NCBI GenBank assembly: GCA_947501215.1
Contig: CANMUS010000003.1
Span: 1-64,000 of the forward strand
Length of the DNA: 64,000 nt
Direction: 5' to 3'
Origin: an uncultured Erythrobacter sp.
Lineage (GTDB): Bacteria > Pseudomonadota > Alphaproteobacteria > Sphingomonadales > Sphingomonadaceae
Notes under the pieces: model-generated
Databases searched by the model: none
Told to the model about the DNA's origin: nothing
What the model saw: only the letters and a program-made list of their open reading frames with translations
Translations under genes and position numbers: made by a program
Part shown: one piece after another, positions 26,195 to 35,698 of the stretch
How the letters are laid out: every line of letters starts with the position of its first letter
How positions within the stretch are numbered: position 1 is the first letter of the stretch

Positions 26195-26788
26195 TCAATC
26201 CATGTGTTTCAAGCCGACCCGCAGATAGTCCCACCCGGTAATCACCGTCAGCACCGCCGCCGCCCACAGGCTGACGAGACCGTAGGTGTGCGGCACATTC
26301 GCCTCCATCGCGCCGACCATCACGGTCCAGTCCGGCAGGCCCTGCCCCAGGATGAGCGAGCCGAGCGCCATCATCTGGAAGGTCGTCTTCCACTTGGCGA
26401 GGCGGCTGACGGGGACCGAGACTTGCAGCGGGCCGAGGAACTCGCGCAGGCCCGACACGGCGATCTCGCGCATCAGGATGATCAGCCCCGCGATCACATG
26501 CGCGTCGCCAACGTATGGCCCGCGCAGCACGCCCTGCGCCGCCAGCACGAGGATCACCGCGGCGACCATGATCTTGTCCGCGATCGGATCGAGGAAGATG
26601 CCGAGCTTCGATACCGTCCCGCTGGTGCGCGCGAGGTAGCCGTCGAAATAGTCGGTGATGCCCATCGCGCAGTAAAGCACGAAGGCGGCGAGATAGCCTT
26701 CCTCCCACCCCGGCCACCACAGCAGGAAGGCCAGCAACGGGATCGCGAAGATGCGCGTCAGCGTCAGGATGTTGGGCAAGGTGAGCAT
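26195..26788 (-). CDS. pgsA: CDP-diacylglycerol-glycerol-3-phosphate 3-phosphatidyltransferase
   Basis: A 197-residue membrane enzyme of the CDP-alcohol phosphatidyltransferase family, with the motif DYFDGYLART followed by GIFLDPIADK (DGxxAR-x8-GxxxDxxxD form, with a slightly different spacing). It makes phosphatidylglycerol phosphate from CDP-diacylglycerol. Four to six membrane segments are apparent. A partial copy of its 3' end lies about 600 bp downstream. It is divergent from the LplT-like transporter gene, another lipid-related gene. Confidence 0.93.
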   Translation of the reverse strand: MLTLPNILTLTRIFAIPLLAFLLWWPGWEEGYLAAFVLYCAMGITDYFDGYLARTSGTVSKLGIFLDPIADKIMVAAVILVLAAQGVLRGPYVGDAHVIAGLIILMREIAVSGLREFLGPLQVSVPVSRLAKWKTTFQMMALGSLILGQGLPDWTVMVGAMEANVPHTYGLVSLWAAAVLTVITGWDYLRVGLKHMD

Positions 26789-26902
26789 CGCCCCTCCCCT
26801 AGCGAGTTACGGCTCGCCGCAAAAGTCGCCGATTGTCCTTGTCCGCTACGGCGTTGCGCCTCTACACGGGTCGCCGAATGACGGGGCCATTCCCGGGGGG
26901 TC

Positions 26903-28240
26903 ATGCTTACATCCACGCATCTGCTGCGCACGAGGCGGTTCCTGCCGCTGTTCGTCACGCAGCTGTTCAACGCCTTCAACGACAACCTCTACAAGACCAC
27001 CATGGTCCTGTTCGTGGTCTATGCGGTCTACAGCGACCCGGCCACCGAGGCGAGTTTCAGCGGTCTGGCATCGGGCCTGTTCATCCTGCCCTTCTTCCTC
27101 CTCTCCGCGCTGGCCGGGCAGCTGGCCGACATGCGCGACAAGGCGAAGATCATCCGCACGGTAAAGGCGTGCGAGATCGGGCTGATGATCATCGGCGCGA
27201 GCGGGCTCTACCTCGCTTACAACGGCATCATGGTGCACACGGTGGCGATCCCGCTGCTGCTGCTGGCACTGTTCCTGACGGGCGTGCAATCCACCTTCCT
27301 CGGCCCGATCAAATACGCGATCCTGCCGCAGCATCTGAAGAAAGACGAGGTGCTGGCGGGCACCGGGCTGGTGGAAGCGGGGACCTATGTGGCGATCCTC
27401 GCGGGCACGATCCTCGCCGGGCCGATCGCGGTGGACCACACCGGCTGGGCGGCCATCGGCATCATTGTGACCGCCTGCATCGGCTATCTCGTCAGCCGCC
27501 AGGTTCCGTCCGCCCCGCCCATGGGCGAGATCGAGAAGCTCGACTGGCATATCCTGCGCGCCTCGGTGAAGCTGGTGCGCGACACGATGCACAACAAGGA
27601 AGTCTATTACGCGATCCTCGCGATCAGCTTCTTCTGGACCATCGGCGCGGTGCTCTTCATCCAGTTCCCGCCGCTGGCCAAGAACACGATCATGGCCAGC
27701 CCGGAGGTCGCCAGCCTGTTCCTCGTGGTCTTCTCCATCGGCGTCGCGATCGGGTCGATCGCGGTCAATGCGCTGCTGAAGGGCCGCGTTTCGGCGCGCT
27801 ACTCGCCGGTATCGGTGATCGTCATGGGGCTGTTTGTGGTTGCGTTCTACGTGGTCGCGAAGATGTGGGAGGCGGACCAGCCGCAAACCCTGCTGTCCGT
27901 GAGTGAGTTCATCGCCTGGCCCATGGCCGCGATCCTCCTGCTCTGCCTGCTCGGGATATCGGTGGCAGGGGGCATGTTCGTGGTCCCGCTCTACGCCTTC
28001 CTCACCACGCGCGTTTCGCCCGACCGAGCATCGCGCACGATCGCGGCGAACAATATCGTCAATTCGGGTGCGATGGTGGCCGGCTCGCTCGCCGCCATGG
28101 CGCTGAGCGTGGCAGGCGTGCCGATTACCGAGCAGGTTCTGCTGTGCGCGGCGATGTGCCTGTTCTCGGCCTGGCTCGGCAAGCGGTTGGTCGCGGCTGA
28201 AAACGCCGCAGCCGAGGTGGCGGCCGCAGCGGGAGCCTAG
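26903..28240 (+). CDS. LplT-like MFS transporter (lysophospholipid flippase type)
   Basis: A 445-residue 12-helix MFS protein. The N-terminus RFLPLFVTQLFNAFNDNLYK is the hallmark of the LplT/Aas group, which flips lysophospholipid inward for re-acylation. LADMRDKAKIIRTVKACEIG is the loop 2-3 signature, and FLGPIKYAILPQHLKKDE a second conserved run. No fused acyltransferase domain is present (unlike the long Aas-type fusions). Its divergent neighbour pgsA supports a lipid link. The start at 26903 fits the family N-terminus. Confidence 0.8.
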   Translation: MLTSTHLLRTRRFLPLFVTQLFNAFNDNLYKTTMVLFVVYAVYSDPATEASFSGLASGLFILPFFLLSALAGQLADMRDKAKIIRTVKACEIGLMIIGASGLYLAYNGIMVHTVAIPLLLLALFLTGVQSTFLGPIKYAILPQHLKKDEVLAGTGLVEAGTYVAILAGTILAGPIAVDHTGWAAIGIIVTACIGYLVSRQVPSAPPMGEIEKLDWHILRASVKLVRDTMHNKEVYYAILAISFFWTIGAVLFIQFPPLAKNTIMASPEVASLFLVVFSIGVAIGSIAVNALLKGRVSARYSPVSVIVMGLFVVAFYVVAKMWEADQPQTLLSVSEFIAWPMAAILLLCLLGISVAGGMFVVPLYAFLTTRVSPDRASRTIAANNIVNSGAMVAGSLAAMALSVAGVPITEQVLLCAAMCLFSAWLGKRLVAAENAAAEVAAAAGA

Positions 28241-28431
28241 ATGATGAAGGCGAGAACCGCGGCGACGGTCGCGAAATAGGTCGTCGCGACACCGCGCACG
28301 TCGCTGGCGGTGAGAGCCCAGCCGACCGGCTCGCTGGCCGGTATATCGGCAAAGGCCATGCGGCGCTGTGGCAGACTTGCCCGGAACCAGTGCCGGGCGG
28401 CTTCGCTCGAAAGGACAAGTGCGCGTCTCAT
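28237..28431 (-). CDS. Small hypothetical membrane protein
   Basis: A 64-residue protein with a basic amphipathic N-terminal half (MRRALVLSSEAARHWFRASL) and one hydrophobic helix at the C-terminus (ATTYFATVAAVLAFII). It overlaps the end of the LplT-like gene by four bases on the opposite strand. No strong ribosome binding site is visible and no family is recognised, so the call is tentative. Confidence 0.4.
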   Translation of the reverse strand: MRRALVLSSEAARHWFRASLPQRRMAFADIPASEPVGWALTASDVRGVATTYFATVAAVLAFII

Positions 28432-28563
28432 AGTAGGAGTTAACGCTTTCTTAACTGTTTGGTATCCCCCCGGCTTTCAACTGTCGCAAAACGGTACGAA
28501 ACGGCACAAATTAACCATGTTCGCCGATTGCCAGCCGCATGGAGCGGGGGTAGTCGCGCTACC

Positions 28564-30231
28564 ATGAGAGAGACCCACACCCCCGCCGCCGCCCGCCTGC
28601 TGGTCGATTGCCTGATCGAGCAGGGATGCGACCGGATCTTCACCGTCCCGGGCGAAAGCTTTCTTCAGGTGCTCGACGGTCTGGGCCAGCAGGACGCGAT
28701 CGATGTGGTCACCTGCCGACAGGAGGGCGGCGTCGCCTTCATGGCCTGCGCCGACGGAGCGATGACCGGCAGGCCGGGCGTGGCCTTCGTCACCCGCGGC
28801 CCCGGCGCAACCAATGCGAGCATCGGCGTACATGTCGCGATGCAGGATTCGCAGCCGATGATCCTGTTCGTGGGCGACGTCGACAGCTCGATGCGCGACC
28901 GCGAAGGCTTCCAGGAGGTCGATCTCAGCGCATTCTTCACGCCAATCGCCAAATGGGCTGCCCGGATCGACAGCGCGGACCGTATTCCGGAGTATATCGC
29001 CCGCGCTTATGCGACCGCCATCTCGGGCCGACCGGGGCCGGTCGTGCTGGCGTTGCCCGAGGATATGCTGAGCCGGAATACCGACGCCACGCCGCGCCCG
29101 AGAGTGGAGCGCCCGGCGCAAGCACCCTGCCCCGACGCGATGCAGGCGATGATGGCGCTGATCGCCGATGCCGCCGCGCCGCTCGCGATCGTCGGCGGAG
29201 CGGGCTGGAACCCCAAGGCCCGCGAGCATTTCCAGCTGTTCGCGGAACGGCTCGGCATTCCGGTGGCGACGGCATTCCGCAGGCAGGACGCGATTTCGCC
29301 CAGCAGCCCGGTGTACGCCGGAAATCTCGGATACGGCCCCAACCCGAAACTTGTCGAGCGGGCGAAAGACGCCGATCTGATCCTGGCGGTCGGTGCCCGG
29401 CTCGGCGAGGCGACGACCGACGGCTATACCGTCCCGCCGCCGACCGCGCCGGACCGTAAGCTGGTCCACATCCACCCGGATGCGAACGAGCTCAACAGCG
29501 TCTATCCCGCCGATCTCGCGATCTGCGCCAGCATGGACGAATTCGCCGAAAGCGCCGCGCTATGGGACGAGGGCGAGGTGATCGACTTCGATGCCGGGGC
29601 CGAGGCACACGCCGAATGGGAAGACTGGGCCACGGCCCACCCCAACGGCCACACGCTCGACATGGGGCAGGCCGTCCAGTTCATGCGCGACACTCTCCCC
29701 GCCGACACGATCATCTGCAACGGTGCAGGTAATTTCGCCGGTTGGTGGCATCGGTACTGGCGCTATAACGGCTTTCCCAGCCAGCTTGCACCGACCTGCG
29801 GCGCGATGGGTTACGGCGTGCCAGCAGCCGTGGCTGCTGCGCTGCGCTTTCCGGAGCGAACGGTTGTCGCCGCGGCGGGTGACGGCGATTTCCTGATGAA
29901 CGGGCAGGAACTGGCGACTGCCGTTCAGCACGGCGCCAAACTGATCGTGATCGTCGTCGACAACGGCGCTTACGGCACCATCCGCATGCACCAAGAACGC
30001 GAATTTCCCGGCGAGGACCGGATCAGCGCGACGCGCCTCGCCAATCCCGATTTCGCAAAACTGGCCGAAGCCTTCGGAGGCTGGTCCGCGACCGCGGAGA
30101 CGACCGAAGAGTTCAAGGACGCGCTCGTGGCTGCCGAAGGCCGCAGCGGACTGCGCCTGATCCATTGCCGCATCGACATCGAGCAACTCGCAGCGAGCGG
30201 CGCAAGCGTCAGCGGGCTGCGCGAACGTTAG
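28564..30231 (+). CDS. Thiamine-diphosphate-dependent enzyme, acetolactate synthase-like
   Basis: A 555-residue ThDP enzyme read from ATG 28564. Domain order is N-terminal PYR (catalytic Glu near residue 56 in TCRQEGGVAF), central TPP-M and C-terminal PP with the cofactor motif GDGDFLMNGQELATAVQHGA. The PYR region includes the RPGVAFVTRGPGATNA run common in acetolactate synthase and relatives. A biosynthetic ilvB would be expected beside ilvN, and no small regulatory subunit is adjacent, so a decarboxylase or other carboligase is equally possible. Confidence 0.8.
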   Translation: MRETHTPAAARLLVDCLIEQGCDRIFTVPGESFLQVLDGLGQQDAIDVVTCRQEGGVAFMACADGAMTGRPGVAFVTRGPGATNASIGVHVAMQDSQPMILFVGDVDSSMRDREGFQEVDLSAFFTPIAKWAARIDSADRIPEYIARAYATAISGRPGPVVLALPEDMLSRNTDATPRPRVERPAQAPCPDAMQAMMALIADAAAPLAIVGGAGWNPKAREHFQLFAERLGIPVATAFRRQDAISPSSPVYAGNLGYGPNPKLVERAKDADLILAVGARLGEATTDGYTVPPPTAPDRKLVHIHPDANELNSVYPADLAICASMDEFAESAALWDEGEVIDFDAGAEAHAEWEDWATAHPNGHTLDMGQAVQFMRDTLPADTIICNGAGNFAGWWHRYWRYNGFPSQLAPTCGAMGYGVPAAVAAALRFPERTVVAAAGDGDFLMNGQELATAVQHGAKLIVIVVDNGAYGTIRMHQEREFPGEDRISATRLANPDFAKLAEAFGGWSATAETTEEFKDALVAAEGRSGLRLIHCRIDIEQLAASGASVSGLRER

Positions 30232-30236
30232 GCACC

Positions 30237-30275
30237 AAGAAGGGCCGCCCCGGTATTGCGGAGCGACCCTTCTTT
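30237..30275. terminator. Bidirectional terminator between the ThDP gene and CsbD
   Basis: AAGAAGGG and CCCTTCTT close a hairpin with a GC-rich middle, bounded by T-rich sequence on the plus side and A-rich on the minus side. It serves both converging genes. Confidence 0.8.
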
Positions 30276-30293
30276 CTGGTTATCTAAACAGCC

Positions 30294-30464
30294 TTAGACG
30301 TCGTTGCCAAGCTTGCCTTCGACTTCGCCCTTGAACTGCTGGGCTTCGCCCTTGGCTTCCTGCTGGCGGCCTTCGGCGCGCGTCTCGGGATCGTTCGACT
30401 GCTGTTTCACATTGCCGGCGGCTTCGTTGGCATTGCCTTTGATCTTTTCGGTAAGTTCACCCAT
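30294..30464 (-). CDS. CsbD-family stress protein
   Basis: A 56-residue, highly charged, Gln/Lys/Glu-rich protein: MGELTEKIKGNANEAAGNVK, then a Gln-rich middle and the ending GKLGNDV. The KIKGNxNExxGxxK pattern is the CsbD/UPF0337 signature. The role is not established; relatives are induced by general stress. It has its own terminator and was found by reading the minus strand, as it is short. Confidence 0.85.
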   Translation of the reverse strand: MGELTEKIKGNANEAAGNVKQQSNDPETRAEGRQQEAKGEAQQFKGEVEGKLGNDV

Positions 30465-30584
30465 GGGTTCTCTCCTATGCTGTGGAGCGCGATTTTCTGC
30501 GCTGTTACAGGCAATTAACGGAAAATCAGCCCTGTGGTTCCGCGGGGTTACGCCAGTCCGAAAGCACCGTGCGACAAGCCGACA

Positions 30585-31334
30585 TCAGCGCTTCGTCATC
30601 CCGCCATCCACCATATATTCCGACCCCGTCACGTAAGACGCGGCATCTGACAGCAGGAACAGCGCGACGTTGGCGACTTCCTCTGCATCGCCGAAACGAC
30701 CGAGCGGGACCTGCGACTTCACCTGTTCGCGGAATTGCTCTTCCCGCTTCTCATCCATATCGGCGCGGTTGATGAAGTTTGTCTCGATCGGCTCAGGTGA
30801 AACCGCGTTCACGCGGATATTCCGCTCCGCCAGCGCGCTGGTCCAGCTGCATGCGAGCGAGAGGCAGGCAGCCTTGGTCGCGGCTTAAACCGCGCCTTGC
30901 GCCTGGCCGAGATAGGGCGCGACCGAAGCGCTGAGCAGCACCGCACCGCCGTCTTTGATGTCGTCCATCAGCTCGGCCATCTGCAAGACCGGCTCGCGAA
31001 CATTCGTGTTCATCATCTGGTCGAAGAAATGGGCGTCGTTCTTCTGGTTCGGGCGAAACTTGCCATAGCCTGCATTAAGCCAAAGCCCGTCGATGCCGTC
31101 CCACTTTTCGCGTACCGCCTTCGCCAAGTCAGCAACAGCGCCGGGATCGGAGGCATCGTTCTTGAGCACGAGCGATCCTTCCGGCAATGCCTTGCGCGCA
31201 TCTTCGAGATGGTCGTCGCTATGGCCGGTGACGGCGACACGGCCGCCTTCGTTGGCGATCGTTTTGGCAGCTTCGAGGGCGAAGCCGCTGGTACCGCCGG
31301 TAATCAGGACAGTCTTGTTTTCGAAACGGTTCAC
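30585..31334 (-). pseudogene. SDR-family oxidoreductase with in-frame stop at the catalytic Tyr
   Basis: The two halves are in one frame and make a 249-codon classical short-chain dehydrogenase. The first has TGGTSGFALE (NAD(P)-binding) and NAGYG, the second IRVNAVSPEPIETNF and a C-terminal YMVDGGMTKR. They are separated by one TAA at 30885-30887, codon 150, in the sequence GAV-stop-AATKA. In this family the position is the catalytic Tyr of YxxxK (YAATK), so a TAC or TAT has become TAA. All other landmarks are preserved, so it is a recent nonsense change, a base-call error, or readthrough. Substrate unknown. Confidence 0.85.
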
Positions 31335-31407
31335 TGGGTTCTCCTAGTGAGTGTGCTTCACGCCACCAACCACGGGCCCTGCCGCGCCGTTCCTGCGCTT
31401 CGCCGCG

Positions 31408-31815
31408 TCAGATGCCCGCCATCTCGAGAATGACCGACCATTCCTCCGGCTTGATCTCCGCCACCGAAAGGCGCGACAGTTTCACCAGTTCGCAGTCGGC
31501 AAGTTGGGGCTCCGCTTTGATCTGCTTGAGCGTGACCGGACTCGGCAATTTGGTCTTGGGCTTTACCTTCACCGCGGCCCACTTGCCTTCCGGATCCGTC
31601 GGATCGGTGATCCCCGCGACGCTGACCTCGCAGATACCGACGATCTCCAGCCCCTCGCGCGAGTGATAGAAGAACGCCTGGTCGCCGACCTCCATGGCCG
31701 CGAGATTGTTCTTGGCACGGTGGTTGCGGACGCCGTCCCACGTGCCTTCCTTCTCGGCGACAAGGTCGTCCCAGCTATATTTGAAGGGTTCCGATTTCAT
31801 CAGCCAATAGCGCAT
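31408..31815 (-). CDS. EVE domain protein
   Basis: A 135-residue protein consisting of one EVE domain, with the diagnostic opening MRYWLMKSEPFKYSWDDL and WDGVRNHRAKNNLAAMEVGD. EVE domains belong to the PUA-like superfamily and are thought to bind modified nucleic-acid bases. The protein is in the core genome near no restriction system, so a housekeeping (RNA-related) role is as likely as defence. Confidence 0.9.
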   Translation of the reverse strand: MRYWLMKSEPFKYSWDDLVAEKEGTWDGVRNHRAKNNLAAMEVGDQAFFYHSREGLEIVGICEVSVAGITDPTDPEGKWAAVKVKPKTKLPSPVTLKQIKAEPQLADCELVKLSRLSVAEIKPEEWSVILEMAGI

Positions 31816-31969
31816 CGCGTGCTTCGTCCTCTTCGTGTTCCGGGTCTTGCGGCCGCGGCCTAGCCCCTGGGGGTTGCCGTGGCCAGACCCGCGGCCCGAA
31901 ACTGCGAGGTTAACCGCTTCTTAGGGTGCGCCCGATAGTTCGATCAGATCGAATTCTTGGGGGTCCTCA

Positions 31970-33664
31970 TTGTCTGAGCAATCGTCAGCGTCGTCGAAGG
32001 CAGAACGCGCCGGTCGCGCTGCGCTGCCCGCGACACGCAAGCACGATATGGTCACGCTCGGAATCGCACTGGCCGCGATCATCCTTTTCGTCGGCACTGC
32101 CGGCGTCGTTTTGCCGACTCTTATCCGCGCCTTCCAGGGTGCAGCGCCATCGCCCGATCTCGCACTGACGAATGCGCTACTCCTCAACATCGCGCTCATT
32201 CTCCTCGGCTGGAACCGCTACAAGGCCCTGACAGCAGAGCTCGCGCGTCGCTGCGCATCCGAGGAAGAGGCGCGCCGTCTCGCCGACATGGATCACCTGA
32301 CAGGCTGCTTCAACCGCCGTAGCCTGACCGTCGCCCTCGCCGAGCTGCTGGCCGAGAAAGCCCATCGCGAACGCGCGCTGGCAGCAGTCGCCGTCGACCT
32401 CGACAATTTCAAGCAGATCAACGATCTCAACGGGCACCTTGCCGGCGACGAAGTCTTGCAGGCGATCGCGCGCCGGATCCAGCGCCTTATGCCCGAGGGC
32501 GGCCTGCTGGCGCGCCTGGGCGGCGACGAATTCCTGTGTGTCGTCCCCTATCACCCGCAGGTTCCCGACCGGATCGACCAGCTTGCCTCGCGCATGATCG
32601 AAAGCGTCGCCGTGCCGGTCGATCACGAAGGCAATTCGATCGACGTCACGATTTCCGTTGGCATCGCATCGAGCACCCAGCTGGATCTTACCGGTCAGGG
32701 CACCGTCTCGGCCCAGAAGCTGATGCACAAGGCGGATATCGCCATGTATCACGCCAAGAAGCAGGGCAAGAACCGCTTCTTCTGGTTCGAACCGCCGATG
32801 GAGAACGAGCTGCGTTTCCGCAACGAGCTGGAAACCGGCATTCGTCGCGGCATCGCGCAGGGCGAATTCCGCCCCTATTACGAACAGCAAGTCGACCTCG
32901 AAACGGGCGAACTGACAGGCTTCGAAATGCTCGCCCGTTGGGACTCGCCCGAACTCGGCGTGATCGGACCCGACATCTTTATCCCAATCGCCGAGGAAAT
33001 CGGCGTCATTGGCGAGATGAGCGAGCGGTTGATTTCGCAGGCGTTCGAGGATGCCAAGCAGTGGGCGCCGGAGCTGACGCTGTCGGTCAATATCTCGCCC
33101 GTGCAGATGCGCGATCCGTGGTTTGCGCAGAAGCTGCTCAAGCTGATGGTCAAGCACAATTTCCCGCCCAACCGTCTGGACATCGAAATCACCGAAAGCT
33201 GCCTGCACGAGAATATCGGCATGGTACGCTCGATGATCACCTCGCTGCGCAATCAGGGCGTGCATGTCAGCCTCGACGATTTCGGGACCGGCTATTCCAG
33301 TCTCTCGCAGCTGCGCACCCTGCCCTTCGATCGGCTCAAGATCGACCGCGCTTTCATTTCGGAGCTGACCGACGAAGCGCATGGCGGAAAGCTGGTCGAT
33401 GCGATCATCTCGATGGGCGACGGCCTCAAGCTGCCGATCACGGCCGAGGGCGTCGAAAACGAGCAGGTGCTCGAGGCGTTGAAGGCGATGGGCAAGCTCA
33501 AGGGACAGGGCTATCACTACGGTCGCCCGGAACCTGCCGACAAGGTGCTCGAGCGCCTGCAGAAACAGGGCCGCCTGTCCGACGACGACGCGAGCAACGT
33601 GACCGCGGTCGATTTCGGCGACCAGAGCTCCTCGGCACGCGAAAGCGACGCGCGAGCCAGCTAA
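31970..33664 (+). CDS. GGDEF-EAL membrane protein for cyclic-di-GMP turnover
   Basis: A 564-residue protein with two membrane helices (about 28-53 and 64-82) and no periplasmic sensor domain. The GGDEF active site is intact (residues 184-188) and an RxxD inhibitory site is not obvious. The EAL domain has EML (319-321) in place of EAL, but other motifs (DDFGTGYSS, about 428-436) persist. It may therefore be a diguanylate cyclase, a phosphodiesterase or both. The start is TTG 31970 by open frame and length; the next strong option is ATG at the first helix (MVTLGI). Divergent from the EVE gene. Confidence 0.88.
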   Translation: MSEQSSASSKAERAGRAALPATRKHDMVTLGIALAAIILFVGTAGVVLPTLIRAFQGAAPSPDLALTNALLLNIALILLGWNRYKALTAELARRCASEEEARRLADMDHLTGCFNRRSLTVALAELLAEKAHRERALAAVAVDLDNFKQINDLNGHLAGDEVLQAIARRIQRLMPEGGLLARLGGDEFLCVVPYHPQVPDRIDQLASRMIESVAVPVDHEGNSIDVTISVGIASSTQLDLTGQGTVSAQKLMHKADIAMYHAKKQGKNRFFWFEPPMENELRFRNELETGIRRGIAQGEFRPYYEQQVDLETGELTGFEMLARWDSPELGVIGPDIFIPIAEEIGVIGEMSERLISQAFEDAKQWAPELTLSVNISPVQMRDPWFAQKLLKLMVKHNFPPNRLDIEITESCLHENIGMVRSMITSLRNQGVHVSLDDFGTGYSSLSQLRTLPFDRLKIDRAFISELTDEAHGGKLVDAIISMGDGLKLPITAEGVENEQVLEALKAMGKLKGQGYHYGRPEPADKVLERLQKQGRLSDDDASNVTAVDFGDQSSSARESDARAS

Positions 33665-33716
33665 GCCGCCTTGCACACTGGACGCTGCGGCTGCCAGTGC
33701 ATAGATGCGCGGCATT

Positions 33717-34526
33717 ATGCGCGTCGAATTCTCCAAGATGCACGGCCTTGGCAACGATTTCATCGTGCTCGATGCGCGCGAGGTCAGCTTGCCTGCCATC
33801 GACACCGGGGTCGCGCGTGCCCTGGCGGACCGGCGTACGGGGATAGGCTGCGACCAGTTGATCGTCCTTGAGCCGAGCGAGACTGCGGACTTCCGCATGC
33901 GCATCTTCAATAACGACGGCGGCGAGGTTGGGGCCTGCGGCAATGCCAGCCGCGCGGTGGCCCTGCTGCATGGCTCTGCGGCGAGCGTCGAGACGTCGGG
34001 CGGCACGATTAAGGTGGAACCGACGGAGAATGGCGCCAGCGTCGATATGGGCGAACCCCGCTTCGATTGGGACGCCATCCCGCTCGAATACGCTATGGAT
34101 ACAACCGTAATGCCGGTCGGCTGGGACAGCCTCGACCAGCCGGGCGCGGTCAATGTCGGCAATCCGCATGTGATCTTCTTCGTGGAGGATACCGACGCGG
34201 TACCGCTCGACAAGATCGGCCCGGAGATTGAGACCGATCCGCTGTTTCCCGAGCGTGTAAACGTGAACGTGGCGACCATCGGGAGCCGCACGCATATTCG
34301 CCTGCGTGTGTGGGAGCGCGGTGCAGGCCTGACCCGCGCCTGCGGCACCGGCGCCTGCGCCACGGCTGTCCACGCGATGCGACGCGGCCTTGTCGAGCGC
34401 GAGGTGACCGTCTCCCTGCCCGGCGGCGATCTCCTGATCGTGTGGAGCGAGGACAATCGCATCCGCATGACCGGCCCCGCGACCGAAAGCTATCGCGGTA
34501 GCTTCGAATGGAGCGATTTCGCGTGA
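33717..34526 (+). CDS. dapF: Diaminopimelate epimerase
   Basis: A 269-residue enzyme converting LL- to meso-diaminopimelate for peptidoglycan and lysine. The two catalytic Cys are in GACGNASR and RACGTGACAT, and the N-terminus FSKMHGLGNDFIVLD is diagnostic. Start ATG 33717 fits the family; ATG 33705 adds four residues. It overlaps mtaB and begins the dapF-mtaB-ftsY-yciB run. Confidence 0.97.
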   Translation: MRVEFSKMHGLGNDFIVLDAREVSLPAIDTGVARALADRRTGIGCDQLIVLEPSETADFRMRIFNNDGGEVGACGNASRAVALLHGSAASVETSGGTIKVEPTENGASVDMGEPRFDWDAIPLEYAMDTTVMPVGWDSLDQPGAVNVGNPHVIFFVEDTDAVPLDKIGPEIETDPLFPERVNVNVATIGSRTHIRLRVWERGAGLTRACGTGACATAVHAMRRGLVEREVTVSLPGGDLLIVWSEDNRIRMTGPATESYRGSFEWSDFA

Positions 34527-35698
34527 GCGAGGCGCAGGTCATTTCGCTCGGCTGCCGACTCAATATCTCCGAGAGCGAGCAGATCCGGGCGATGCTGGCG
34601 CAGGAGCGCGACGTGGTGGTCGTCAACAGCTGCGCCGTGACCAGTGAAGCCGTCCGCCAGACGCGGCAGGCGATCCGCCGCGCGCGCCGCGCGAATCCGC
34701 ACGCGCGCTTGCTGGTGACCGGATGCGCTGCCGATATCGAGCGCGATCAACTCGCCGCCATGCCCGAGGTGGACGGACTGGTGGCCAACACCGCCAAGCT
34801 CGATGCGCGCGCGTGGAACGTGCCGGTCGATACGCCGCCAGTCCCGCAGGACCGCACCCGCGCCTTCATCGCGGTGCAGAACGGCTGCGACCATGCCTGC
34901 ACCTTCTGCGTGATCCCCCATGGCCGCGGGCCGAGCCGGTCGCTGACCATCAAGCAAGTGCTGGCCGAGGTAGAGGGGCACCTGGCGCATGGCGCGCCGG
35001 AGATCGTGCTCACCGGCGTCGATGTGACCTCATGGGGCCACGAAATGCCCGATACGCCGCCGCTCGGCGCGCTGGTGCAGGCGGTGCTCGACACATTTCC
35101 CGACCTCCAGCGCCTGCGCATGTCCTCGCTCGACGGGATCGAGATCGATCCGCTGCTGTTCGAACTGTTCGCGAGCGAGGAGCGGCTGATGCCGCATCTG
35201 CATCTCTCTCTGCAACACGGGCACGATTTGATTCTCAAGCGGATGAAGCGGCGGCACCTGCGCGATGATGCGGTGGATCTCGTCCAGCGCCTGAAGGCCG
35301 AACGCCCGAACATCGCCATCGGCGCGGATCTCATCGCCGGTTTCCCGACCGAGAGCGAAGATCACCACGCAGCCAACCTCGCCATCATGGGTGAGCTGAG
35401 CATCGTCCACGCTCATATCTTCCCTTACTCGCCCCGCCCCGGCACGCCCGCTGCGCGCATGCCGCAAATAGATCGCGCCATCGTGAAGCGACGCGCCGCC
35501 GAGCTGCGTGCTGCCGCCACCACGATGCGCGACGCCTGGCTGGCATCGCTCGTCGATAAACCGCACAGTGTCCTCGCCGAGCGCGACGGGACAGGCTACA
35601 CGCCGCACTTCGCAAGAGTTTCCGTGCCCCAAGGCACACGCGCCGGTGAAATTCTTACCGTGACGCCCACCCGATACGAGAACGGCCTGCTGCTATGA
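34523..35698 (+). CDS. mtaB: tRNA t6A methylthiotransferase (MtaB-like)
   Basis: A 391-residue radical-SAM methylthiotransferase. The N-terminal UPF0004 domain supplies Cys11, Cys37 and Cys68; the radical-SAM Cys triad is Cys122, Cys126, Cys129 (CDHACTFC); a C-terminal TRAM-like region follows. This arrangement with the short N-terminal domain fits MtaB, which makes ms2t6A at position 37 of tRNA, rather than MiaB. I chose GTG 34523, overlapping the dapF stop as GTGA; ATG 34508 is the alternative and adds five residues. The stop overlaps the ftsY start (ATGA). Confidence 0.88.
   Translation: MSEAQVISLGCRLNISESEQIRAMLAQERDVVVVNSCAVTSEAVRQTRQAIRRARRANPHARLLVTGCAADIERDQLAAMPEVDGLVANTAKLDARAWNVPVDTPPVPQDRTRAFIAVQNGCDHACTFCVIPHGRGPSRSLTIKQVLAEVEGHLAHGAPEIVLTGVDVTSWGHEMPDTPPLGALVQAVLDTFPDLQRLRMSSLDGIEIDPLLFELFASEERLMPHLHLSLQHGHDLILKRMKRRHLRDDAVDLVQRLKAERPNIAIGADLIAGFPTESEDHHAANLAIMGELSIVHAHIFPYSPRPGTPAARMPQIDRAIVKRRAAELRAAATTMRDAWLASLVDKPHSVLAERDGTGYTPHFARVSVPQGTRAGEILTVTPTRYENGLLL

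Noticed and set aside
32177..34468. 763-codon antisense frame over the GGDEF-EAL and dapF genes
   Set aside because: It crosses two well-identified genes and has compositional bias typical of shadow frames.
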